From Ascidia mentula (taxonomy: Eukaryota > Chordata > Ascidiacea > Phlebobranchia > Ascidiidae): a stretch of 64,000 bases of DNA. Within the stretch, counting starts at the first letter, position 1. The number at the start of each line of letters is the position of its first letter. Positions 34,145 through 45,400 of the stretch are shown piece after piece. A program made the position numbers and the translations under genes. The notes below the pieces were generated by a model. The model worked only from the letters and a program-made list of their open reading frames with translations. It ran no database searches and was not told where the DNA came from. The DNA lies in NCBI GenBank assembly GCA_947561715.1, contig OX387203.1, positions 310,001 through 374,000 on the forward strand, read 5' to 3'.

Positions 34145-35857
34145 ATGCAATCGTTTGTAGCGTTGAGTCTCGTTGTGTTATTGGTTGTTGTTGTTGGTAA
34201 GTTGTTGTTGTGTTGTTGGTTGTTGTTGTGGGTAAGTTGTTGTTGTGTTGTTGGTTGTTGTTGTGAGTAAGTTGTTGTTGTGTTGTTGGTTGTTGTTGTG
34301 GGTAAGTTGTTGTTGTGTTGTTGGTTGTTGTTGTGGGTAAGTTAACACCGAGATATTCGTACAACAACTAACAGGCGCGAAAACGACAACGGCTTTCTGC
34401 AACAACATTTAATAAAAATAACTTAATGGTAACAAGTGGTTCGGTTGAAACAGGGGGGTTAAACTGGGATGCGCGCCATGTATGGTATTGTCTATCACGT
34501 GACATTTGCGTAACCTTTAAGGGGGATCTGTGAAGAAGCTTAATTTTAATGGATCTAAAACAACGAACAACTAAGTACGATTCTTGGAAAATATTTTCTC
34601 AAATTCAAGGTTAAAATCAGCCCGCGTTCTATTACAAACTAATGTAATTTGCCCCCTGCGTTGTAAACCTCTCGATTAGAATTTTAAACGAGCACGCGAA
34701 ACACTCACACACTCACGTGCGAATAATTTACGGCTTTCCACGACCTAACAACATGAAGTTTTCGTGGTTAAATTATCCATTATAGCTAACTTTAAATGCA
34801 ACCTCCTCGATACAGATTTGGGATCAGGGATTGAGTGTTACGTTGGTGGTCAGCGTGGGGATTCACTGATTGATGGAACGTTTGCTACGGAGGAATGTAG
34901 GAAAGGGCAGGTGGGGATTTCACATTACTTATTATGAGAAACGATAACTAACCAGCTTTCAAATTCCAACGCTAAGTTATGGAAATATATATTTTATTAA
35001 CCCTTAAAAGGGGCTTGAAATTAGGAATTGAGTCATTTTATTGCTTTAACTTCGGTCATAAATAATGTAGGTCGTCTCGTCTATAATAGGCGAACATAAA
35101 CGAATTTAAATAGGAATTGAGACATGATGGGAGCATTTAAAATAGCTCAACTTTCCTATTCCATGTTAATTTAAACGTTCACCTCAGGTTTGCATGACGA
35201 GGATTGATATCAACCATGGGTTGAGGAAGGTAGAGAAAATGTGCAAAGAAAGAGAAGCTTGTCGGACTCAACAACAACAAAACATCCTCCAATGTTACAA
35301 CACTAGACGTTTCGCACTCTCGGTGACAATATTACGGGGAAACCCCACATTCAACACCACCATTTATATTAGATTCGATATTATGATAGGAAGGAAATTG
35401 CTCGCAAATTTCATCTTAATTATCTGATACTGATTTTTGGTAACATACGTTGGTCTGTTTCCACGTGGTCTCTTAATCTAATGCAATCATTTAACCGGCC
35501 TTGAAGCACGACGCCCATAATATTAATTCACCCCACGCCGTTTACTAAATACTCTTATTAATTTGTCTTTTTTTTCGCAATTTTTTAAAGCACATGCTGA
35601 TGAGTGACGTAATTTGCATACGTAAAGGGGCATTCGGAATTATCGAGACGACTCAAAACGTTTTGTACGAAGTAACTACCACACGAACCAAACGTGTTTA
35701 AAGCATTAAAACCGCCAGGACCTACAAGTCACTACAAGTATTTTTAACACCCAAGTAATATTGACCTTGTGCGTTTCAGACCCGTGTATGCAGATATTGT
35801 TGTGATGATGACCTCTGCAATGACTTCATTGACATACCGGAATTGCAGGGAAAATAA
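34145..35857 (+). CDS. Secreted three-finger (Ly6/uPAR-like) protein 3
   Basis: Four exons (34145-34196, 34816-34910, 35188-35322, 35780-35857) join in frame to 119 residues. The signal peptide is simple and Val-rich (QSFVALSLVVLLVVVV), encoded partly by GTT repeats that continue into the adjacent minisatellite. The mature part starts near LGSGIECYVGG and ends in RVCRYCCDDDLCNDFIDI. The exon phases match the other members. No GPI-anchor signal is seen. The splice donor of exon 1 is duplicated by a 35-bp minisatellite, so correct splicing depends on the choice of the first of five GTAAGT sites; using the later ones would shift the frame or add a stop. Confidence 0.75.
34197..34341 (+). repeat. 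35-bp minisatellite that repeats a splice donor
   Basis: About four units of 35 bp rich in GTT/TTG follow exon 1 of three-finger gene 3. Each unit boundary carries GTAAGT, at 34197, 34232, 34267, 34302 and 34337, exactly 35 nt apart. The long Thr/Gln/Asn frames on the minus strand are translations of this repeat. Confidence 0.9.
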
Positions 35858-37169
35858 ATGTTTTTGACGTCACATAGGAAGAAATGTGCGTGTTGAGTCT
35901 GCGTGAAAATAAACATGCGGAAATGACGTGTCTTGTGTTTGGGGAATACCGGGGACGTCATGTTAGTGCGGAGAGCGGACAATCAAAATAAACAAATGAC
36001 GTCATGTGATCATAGAAATCATATTACCAAAACTGACAGGGTAGATGCAGATAGGTTACATGTAGAGGATGGCGCTCAAATCCTGGCCGAATCCACAAAC
36101 ACGCAGTACGTCGAATCTTTAGTAATTTTACTAACTTTCGCTTACAATAATCGAATCGTCTGTGTGTTTCCGGTCTTGACTCCCACAAATGCGCTCGGGG
36201 AAGTTCAAGAACATTTAAACGTCATAATGACAACCAAGTTGTTGCGCATCAGGAATCTCAGAAAGGCATTTTTTAAGTTAGAAGTTACAAATTGTCGCCA
36301 CTGCATGTAATTGCCACGTTTGAAAGCAAAGGAAAGCTTTGATGACCGACAAGACAAGAACCCACTTTGCTGACAAAAACCTGCCAAGCAAGTACTTGGT
36401 GACGTTGCTTGAGGCTGTGGATGTGGCGAGACTTAAATGTCATCAGGTGCAAAAGGTTCATGCGCCATCTCTTTAGCGAGTCAGAAGGACCGAAACAGTG
36501 TTTTCAGCCAATACGAGAGTCCTTTTACTCTGTAGCCGAGTTTAAATTTGTTATTAAGCTAGTTGGGATCACTTTGGTTTAAGTTTACAAAATTTCAAAG
36601 AGTCGCATCTTTCATTGTGTTTTGAAAACAAATGTTTAAAATCGGTTGTTGTTTGCTTTGAATAAGTGAGGGAGCATTTGTTACATATCATATTATATCG
36701 CAGACATAGAATTGAAAAATATCAGCCAAAACGTCATTAACTTATGAATCGTCTTAAAACAGTAACAAGCCGGAGGCAGTGTTATACACGATATGAAATA
36801 TAACCTACATTCCAACGTACCTTGGGGATCATTATGTAAATTGTGGAACCTATGTATGCGCGTGGGGTTAACTGAAACATCATAAACGCGGTTCACACAT
36901 TCCGCTTTTAAATATTAGTCGACCGAACCAGACACGTGACCTTGTGCATAAACAAGACGCAGACAAATGTCTTGTTGTTGCCAAGACAACCGCCACAAAA
37001 ACGACTCCGGGGCAAAACGCTAAGCGCTGAATAGTGACGTCACAGAGGCGCAGTGTCAGGCCGAAAGGTTGCGGGATTTAGTTTGGAATAATATTACGCG
37101 GACAAAGGTTTAGTTCGAGGTTGATCAGGCATTGTTTTATTTGCAGCCAGTGTAGGAATTGTGTTAATC
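35858..37169. other. Intergenic
   Basis: A 125-codon open frame (35933-36310) lies here but shows no signal peptide, domain or splice support, so it is not called. Short CRE-like TGACGTCA strings occur near 35867 and 35997, and related TGACGTCA near 37036. Confidence 0.4.
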
Positions 37170-38235
37170 ATGAAATACACGATTGCTGTTGTCCTTCTGA
37201 CCTGCGTGGTTGCTGCCAGCGCACAAGGTATATCTAACCACAAGGAAACAATTCTTTAACGAATAAATAAATAGGTTTACATCGACCAGTCACGCCTCAT
37301 TCAACTATAAACTAGGATAAGCAACAAACTAATAAAAATTACATCCGTTAGTTGGCGCACTGTGTTGGTAAGGGTCACACTCGCACTGACCCTTTGTTGT
37401 GGAACAAGAATTGCGGAATAATAAGAGTTCGAGTCCCGCCATGAGTAACTTTAGGTAACTTAACATTATCCCACCTTAACACAGGTTATTGCGTAATTGT
37501 TTAATATTCTCCTCATATTTTTGTCAGAAGAGAACCTGCGACCGCGACCTTTTACTTGTTACGTTGGAAGAGTCGAAGGCGAAACAATTGACAATAGTGA
37601 CTTCGAGATGAAGAATTGCACGTCCAGAAAAATGGTGAGAACAGTTGATAAAACACGTGTGAAATATCCCGAGGTGAAAATATTGGATAACGTCACAATT
37701 CCCTTTCTGGATGTTCCAGAACAAAAAACAATTACAATTACGCGGATCACTAAGAGTCATATGCATTTATTACAATGTTGATATGTTTTCCACAGTCGTG
37801 TCAGACGAAGATAGAATGGAATCACGGTAAGATGATCGTGGAGAAATCATGCCATGAAAGAAAAGCCTGCGCATTCCAACAACCTTTGATCAATGAGTTT
37901 CAATGCTACAGTGGAATCGCACTTAGGAATATGGTACACATTTTAAACTGATGCAAAATCTCTTTAATTTAAATCAATTTCAAGAGGGATTGTTTTTTTT
38001 AAGAAAAGTCAAACGCAAATTTAAAACCTTGCAAAGTTTATATTAATTTACACCAAATACTTGCGGCCTCGCACCTGTTTTAATCCTTATAAGCGTAGTT
38101 ACCATATTAAGAAAAGTTGTGTCCGTTTCGCCGCAATAACTTAACCCCATGTATTTTCTTCAGGTACGCAACTGTCTGTATTGCTGCAGAGGAAACTTGT
38201 GTAACGACCTGACAAGTATTCCAAGGGCACCGTAG
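37170..38235 (+). CDS. Secreted three-finger (Ly6/uPAR-like) protein 4
   Basis: Four exons (37170-37227, 37528-37634, 37796-37933, 38164-38235) join in frame to 124 residues. The signal peptide (KYTIAVVLLTCVVAASAQ) is clear, with a likely cleavage near ASAQ. The mature part has FTCYVGRVEGE, CQTKIEWNHGKMIVEKSC and the ending NCLYCCRGNLCNDLTSIP. The ending resembles protein 1 (CNDLTSIP), and the central block resembles protein 2 (CQTKIE), supporting a common origin. There is no hydrophobic tail. It is the last member before engrailed. Confidence 0.8.
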
Positions 38236-40791
38236 ATGAGAAAAGTTTCGACACAAATGTACAAATATCACGTGATTTTCTGTGTAATAAATATAAGAAG
38301 TTATGGTGACTGGTAATTCCAACACACGAGCGTTTATTGTGACGACATAGAACATTATCTAAAAAGCAAATTATAGTTGGTCACAATGCATGTCAAAACT
38401 CTCAACTGGCATGTGGCACGTGACATTTCAAGGTCAAACGGTTTACGTAGAAGGTCAAACGTGCTTCCGTCAACCGGAACCAATCCATTAAACAAAAGCA
38501 ACACAAGAAAAGTTGACGAGCAAACAAATGACCACTTTCTCACGTCACAATGCCCATTCTGACGTTAATTGTGGCGTAATGTTTTGCTTGTTAGGCGACA
38601 CGCGTGACTGCGTGTTCATCGAGGCGTCTTAACTGCGTAAAAGTTTCCATTGTTACGTGTTAAAGGGATTGTTCGCGCGCTTAATTCGATATACCGTGAC
38701 ATCGCATCAGGCAGTTCCCATAATTTCGTTGAGAATTGGATCAAACAAATTACCTCATTTTGACTGAAACATTTTGTATTAGCAGAATCCAATTAAAAAA
38801 CCAAAGCGTTATTTTTAGCCGGTTTAGCATCCATTTGCGTGTACATTGAAATAGGGTTTGAACACAAACCATCGTTTTATAATATAAACAATCCGTTTTT
38901 AGAATTTAATCAATAGGGAACATTTAATAAACGCTGGTGTAATTTTTGTGTCCCCTGCATTGATCTGGCGGATTTTATGCAAGGGGGAATTAGACGAGAA
39001 AAAAGAAGCCGAGCGATGAAAATAAGGATTTTGTAATATTTATTTTCTTGTGTTTGAATGCAAGTTTCAACTACGAAAACTATATCAACGTCAGTGGCAG
39101 AAGTTTTGCCAATTCACTGACACACATGTACATAAACATATGCAATATATTCATCATATTATTAAAGAAAAGTCTCGCAAATTACTGCGCCAACTACCCT
39201 TGGCAAAATAAATAATTGTTAAAAACTTTTTCCGCGTCTGAAATTGGACCCAGGAAACTTGAATTCACAAACATCCAATCAGAAACGAGCTTGAAATCAT
39301 GTAACGATCCGCGACCTTTAAATGTGATTAAACGATTTGTCGAATGCAATCATTCTCTGGAGTCCCGCAATCGCGTTAACGCGCAAACAACTCTCCTCAG
39401 TATCGCGTTCCCTCTTTAATTGAAGGAGGACAATGGCAGGTTGCCGAACATCCCGAATTAACGCTGGCTTAAATCAGTCGATCCCGCTGTCGAAAAAAAA
39501 CCCTGATATTTTCGCTTCCAGGGAATTTCCAAACAAACCATTGGGCGTTTTGAATTGCTTCAATAGAGAATTATCAGACGTTCTATTCTCTAAGTAACAT
39601 GAGATAAGTTTTTTTGTAAAAGGTTTTTCACGAAGGTGTTTGCTAGCCTGTGTTAAGGCTATTTACGGTAACTAACATAATGCATGTTTTTACCACTGAA
39701 TCCAAGGGGGACTATTGCCCCCTCAACGCTCCCGCGAATAAATAATTAAAACACAAAAAGAGCTATTCGATTAATCTTATAAACCAGAATGTCCCAGGCA
39801 GAGTTGATACCACGGTCAAATACACCAAGGTCTGTGAATTACAATGGAAAAAAATGGCGCGCTACCGAGAAGGCGCGGGGAGGGGGGGGGGGACCTTAGA
39901 AGAACTGCGAGTTGGAGAAAGCCGCGCGATTCGCGACGAATTTAAAACTACGCTCGATTATTACTTGTATTTTTGTATAATTCATGAAATTTTGATTAGC
40001 AACTTATTGCTGCATTAATACGTTAAATGGTGGGTACTGTGTCAATTGCTCCACTCCATTTATGACGTCAGCAAGGGATTGTTTTGAAACAAACGCACCG
40101 TGCACAAGTTTACGGCAATAACTTGTTATGGAGATGAGGGCAGGCAAGGGAAGGTACGAAATGTGGCAGTTTGTTGTGGAAACTTGTTTATTTTCCTCGC
40201 ATTTTTGCCTAAGGTTTAAGTAAATCTGACAAGGTTTGAATTGGGATCCATATTAGCCCGCATCGAAATCTTCTAATCCTATCTTTAGCACCGAATCAAT
40301 ATGGTTCTTTGAGATAGGCATTTGCAGCGTTTAAGCCTCAATTGATTTTGCGCGTTCCTTGTTTCAGACAACAGCAGAAATTAGATCAAGGAATTCTTAA
40401 AATTACCCGAACACCACCTGAATATTACCTGGTGTTTCAGAAGATGTGTTAGCAGAGTTATTCAGTTTCAAGACGTCTGCTTGTTTAAAAGAGCAATGAA
40501 AATGTGTTCATTGCTGAGTCTGTTTAGTTGCTTAGTAACACCGAGGAAGGTTCAAATTGAAATTAGGAATTTTTAACGAAATAATAAACCAATTACGTCA
40601 TCACCAAACAGCGTGAATATTGTTAAAAAAAAACGATTTTTATTTCCATGAGCTGTGCGTGCTTTTACCCGTTGCAGTTAAAAAGAAAATGAAATATCGT
40701 AACACGCAGGAGAATTTAGTTCATTACAAACATATTTGCCCAGTTTAACCCCAGGAACAAATATTTTTCCAGCAGATAGAAGTTAGCAATA
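38236..40791. promoter_or_regulatory. Non-coding upstream region of engrailed
   Basis: About 2.5 kb without any supported exon separate three-finger gene 4 from engrailed. For a developmental transcription factor this is where enhancers would be expected, but no specific sites can be assigned by eye. A short G-run (GGGGAGGGGGGGGGGGG) lies near 39877. Confidence 0.4.
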
Positions 40792-42455
40792 ATGTCCAAC
40801 TTCCACGGGACACAGCGAACAAGCAAGCAATTCCCAAACTTCCTTATCGACACAATTCTCGAAGATAAACCACAAAATGACGTAGCCAAACCTGTGACGT
40901 CATCAAATAGTTACGTGTATGCCAAATATAGCAGAGAGCAGGCGTTGCGAATGTACGCACACAGATTGTCGCAGTGGCGGTCACTCATACAAGGGACACA
41001 AGACGAGGGGAATCCCCAAGCCGAGGTTCAAAGTAACTCTGAAAGTGACGGAAATGACGTCTGTTGTCATGGCGACGTGTGGAATCCGGTGTACAGCGAA
41101 ACGTTGAGAAAGAACAAAAACCTTCACAATTGCATCAGCAAACTACGAAAGATGTCCAGGGATCTGGTGGAGGTGGATGAAGATGAAAGGGCGACATCTG
41201 ACGGGTGTACGGGAGAGAATGATAAGGTTGTTGATACAGAAACGAACGACGGGGATTCGAAACAGAGCGATGACATGCAACTACTATGGCCGGCGTGGGT
41301 TTATTGCACAAGATATTCCAACCGACCATCGGCAGGTATGACGTCACCGGGTAATTTCTGCAACCGGATGCAATGTAACATACAAAAGTAATTTGGAATT
41401 ATTCAAGCAGTCCATATGGACACATAACGTCGAGCACTGCAGGGGACTTACCCCCAACGTAATACACAAAGTCTAAAATAAATTCTAATGCTTTTGTTTT
41501 TGTGTGAACACTTATCGTAATTCCCGTGTTTTCCAACAGGTCCCAGAACAAGAAAATACAAACGTAAGCGAAATATTCGTGCAAGGACGACTTTTTCGGC
41601 GGAACAAATTGACAAACTTCAGGTTAGAAGTTAAAGTAATACAGATTCCATCTCATAAAGTCAAATATTTGCGGCAAACGATGAATCTATTAAATTTACC
41701 AATTGGTTTTCATGTGCTTTCAATTTAATAAAGTATTAATTTTTACAGCACCGAACAGCGATAAATATATGAATATTAGATTAACGAAATATCTTGATTG
41801 AATCAGGGTTTTATGGTGGCACAGTGTATAAGTGGATCCAATTAACCAGAGAAACTCCAACGTTATTGTTTCATGACAGAAAGAATTTGAAAGCAGTCAA
41901 TATTTAAATGAAGAACGGAAGGCGAGACTTTCCACCAACCTCGGACTCACAGTGGCGCAAATAAAAGGTAAATCTTCCCCAGAAACCACTGGGTCTCAAA
42001 AGTTTCACCGCAATTGCAACTTTTTATGCATTAGGAAATTTGTTTTTTTGTTGATCGACTTTTCAGTCGCAAAAAACTCAACTTACAAAATGCCACCATT
42101 TTCCAAATCAAAACTCCAATTTTCTGTGTTTAAATTGTTGGAAAACGAACCTAACTGAACGACGGACATGGCGTCGCGTCGCACAGTTTAGGAAGCGCTG
42201 TCATAAACCACAACAATAGCCACAATCACAAGCAAATATATGTACGTAATCATATTTCTAACGATGAATATTTATTCCGAAACAATGAACACCTTTGCTT
42301 GCATCAACTTATCCGCGTATTTTTTAGTTTGGTTCCAGAACAAAAGAGCGAAAGTGAGGAAAAATAGCCCGGTCCGTTTCCTGGCAACACAGCTGAGTGC
42401 GCAGGGTTTGTACGATCACAGCATTAAACCAAACACAAATCAAGAGAAAGTGTAG
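40792..42455 (+). CDS. en: Engrailed homeobox transcription factor
   Basis: Four exons (40792-41335, 41540-41622, 41880-41967, 42328-42455) join in frame to 280 residues. The N-terminus carries an EH1-like repressor motif (FLIDTILE, residues about 17-24), which in engrailed proteins binds Groucho. Before the homeodomain is EH2, [20 protein letters not shown], the PBX/Exd-binding and engrailed-specific block. The homeodomain follows (RARTTFSAEQIDKL to VWFQNKRAKVRK, with Gln at position 50), then the EH5-type tail SAQGLYDHS. This set identifies engrailed rather than any other homeobox class. Introns fall at the EH2/EH3 boundary and twice within the homeobox, the last one before VWFQN. The protein is short, and the region between EH1 and EH2 is acidic and polar. 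It acts in the nucleus, mainly as a repressor. Confidence 0.95.
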
Positions 42456-45400
42456 CAAGAAATCCACTGTACAAGCTTGTACATATCACCATCTCTCAAG
42501 CTGATGTACAATAATTGTACAGACAATATACTCATCGCAATTATGTTTCAATTCAATCAACAGATGTGGAAATATTTGATATATATTCATTGTTTTATAC
42601 AAGTAAGGCAGGCGTTTGTAAACCAGCGTAATTTTTTATAAACGTGAAACTGTGCGGTTGCCATGCGTTGGATTGTCAAGACTTTTTTTTAGGCGTCTCG
42701 TATTTATTATCACGTGCCGTTGTGGCTTTCTCGCTTTGTTTTATTTTTAAAGAATTCATCAATTTTACTGGTGTTGAGTCAAGTATGTGGAATTACTCAA
42801 ACGACACGAAGTTCAGATTTTGTTAAAAGTATTTAAACCAAAACCACCAAAAACAAAAAAAGTGATTAAAACACATGACATTGTTTGTGTCTTGAGGCCA
42901 GGTTTGAAATTTGCTGAAAATCAATAATCGCCTGTATTTTACCCGATTCCTGTTCCGAATGCAAAGTCTAATTCGAAACAACAGTAATAGGGCGGTTGGA
43001 GGCAAATTAAGTTACGTCTGCTTCCATATTGACGGCACATGGAAGAAATAATGGCAGAAAAATTCCTTTCCCAAGTGACCTGGGTTTGACTCGCGTATAT
43101 GTTGAATATCTTAAGCAACGTCATAGACGGAACGTAGGTTTACGGTTGTCACGCAATGTAGGTAAGGCTGCGATATACAGGCAAAATATGGTGACATCAC
43201 ATTTATAATGTTCCGCATTCCGCAAATTGCTGCCACAAAAAATAAACTTAATTCTACAATAAACAAATGAATTTAATGTAGAAAATATAATCACATTTGC
43301 AATTTCCATCAGAATCATCGAAAAACATGGAAATGTAATTCGCCTTCTCCTCCTGTGCAATTAAGAAAGGTTGATTCCTAATTTGTTTTTCTACAGTGGG
43401 TTACTGAGAGGGTAATTCATGCTTGTACCACGATCACATGCCAACATCCATCTGCCGTTTAATTCGGGCATTTCCATATTTCACTTGTACTTTAAGCAGG
43501 AACAATATTTACATGTTGAATTGTGGCAGCAATTTACCCGGTTTACCTAAAAACTATACGGGAGAAAGTAAAATATAAAGCATCTAAAATTGAAAAACAA
43601 TATTTTTCCGCAATCGTTGGTACTTTTTATTCCATGGTTCAAAGCAAAGAAACCAGGAAATTTATACGAGATTGAAACTTTGATGGAAAAAGTGTTTGGT
43701 CACTCACGCTTTTAGTGATATTTATATTCCGCTTGTTCAGAGGTTGTCATTGTCGCTTATTTTAACAGAATGAAAAAGTTGGTTTGACCTTCACTTTGGT
43801 GTTGACGCCGCAGTTGACGGGGGATCGTAAAAAGCCACAGTTAAATATAATATTCGGACTTGGAATGACTCGACCCGAGCACAACTTGATGATGGGATCT
43901 CGTTTCATGTCAACTTCGCTTACGAACAGATTGCGTAACGGATTCTTGGATTAAATGAAAATTGTGTGAACTTTAACAAATAAATACTGGGATATTGAAA
44001 GAACTTCGAACAGCGGTACGTTTGGTCGCGCGAACACTTTAATTGCGTTGTAATTTGACAAAACAAGCGCAGCGTAAACTGGTGTTGAAATAGAGGTTCC
44101 ATATGTTATCTTACAGGAGCAACACAACGCCTAAAGGTCCCGCGGGAGTGGCGACCGACTGAGAAGACAGGAAACTAAAAGTCAAATGAAAAGAACGTTT
44201 GGAAATCACGATCTGTGATCGATTTGGTGATTTATCAACTATTGTTAGCTCACTCAATGACCTTATTGTGACGTCACACTACACTGCAGACAGTTACCTC
44301 ACAAACGCGTTCCAATTGTAAACAGCGTCAACACGATTTAAAGTACCGCTGTGAATTGTTGATTTAATTTGTGGAAATTCAATATTTATTAGGATTTTGT
44401 GTAAAAATACGTCGAGGACAGAACGAACGAAATCCCGGCATTTAATGAGTTTCATAACTTTGGCTGAACCGACAGTTTTGGGTTTAACCAAACCCGCGAC
44501 TTACTAACTTACTTAGGGGCAACGTCGTTTCGTGAAATACATCAATTCTGTCTTAATTATTCGGCACATTATAGAATCCTATTTAAATAAGTGATACTGA
44601 CGATGTCTTAAATTAGGCAAAATATATCAGAAACAACATAAACAAATATAACTTGATATAACTCGTCCAAAACATCAGATATCACACCTACGTTGCCTAG
44701 GAGGCCGATTAGACATTAAACTGTAATAAATTTGGACATAAGGTCAAAAATAGTTTAGTGCTGCCTGTACCTTTGGCAATTGTTGTGAAGAGGTCGCACC
44801 GTTTGTTACTTTTAATAATCCCACAGAATATTTCGCTGAATGATACAAAAATGTTGGTGTATAAAAATGTTGGCTATTTTCGACACGACGCGGGTAAGTT
44901 TTATTGAATTCTTAACCACGAGGTAGCGCTCATGGCACACAGCGTGGTAATTGTGTTGTAGGCGGTCGTTTTACCATCGTAGCTGTTATTAATGTTATGT
45001 TGGACCAAAACAGATGTTGCTGTTTCGAAAAGGGCCGCACAAATCATCAATTGCAATGAAAAAGTTGGTTTCCTGTATTTCCCTCATACTTTTGATCTGT
45101 AAGTATGCTGTCACTTAAGCGTATTATGACATCACAAACACGTTTATATACACATCGGATTTCTAGTTTTTTTTAACTTTATTTACGATAGCAACATAAC
45201 TTTCACTACATTTTTATAAGAAATTATAGCGACCTTCGCGCAATCAAAAGATCGTTAAAAATTGCTCCACTGGAGCATGGGTTCACTGCGCGCACTGCAA
45301 TTGACATTGGAGGATCAGTGACGTAATCATCACTTGTCGAAAACAAATGTAAAAGAAGTCGTCGTTCGCCACTTGATTTTACAACCATCACGTTTATCCC

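Noticed and set aside
34110-34408. Thr/Gln/Asn-rich proteins on the minus strand
   Set aside because: They are antisense translations of the 35-bp minisatellite.
35933-36310. 125-codon plus-strand frame
   Set aside because: No domain, signal peptide, splice site or related copy in the window.
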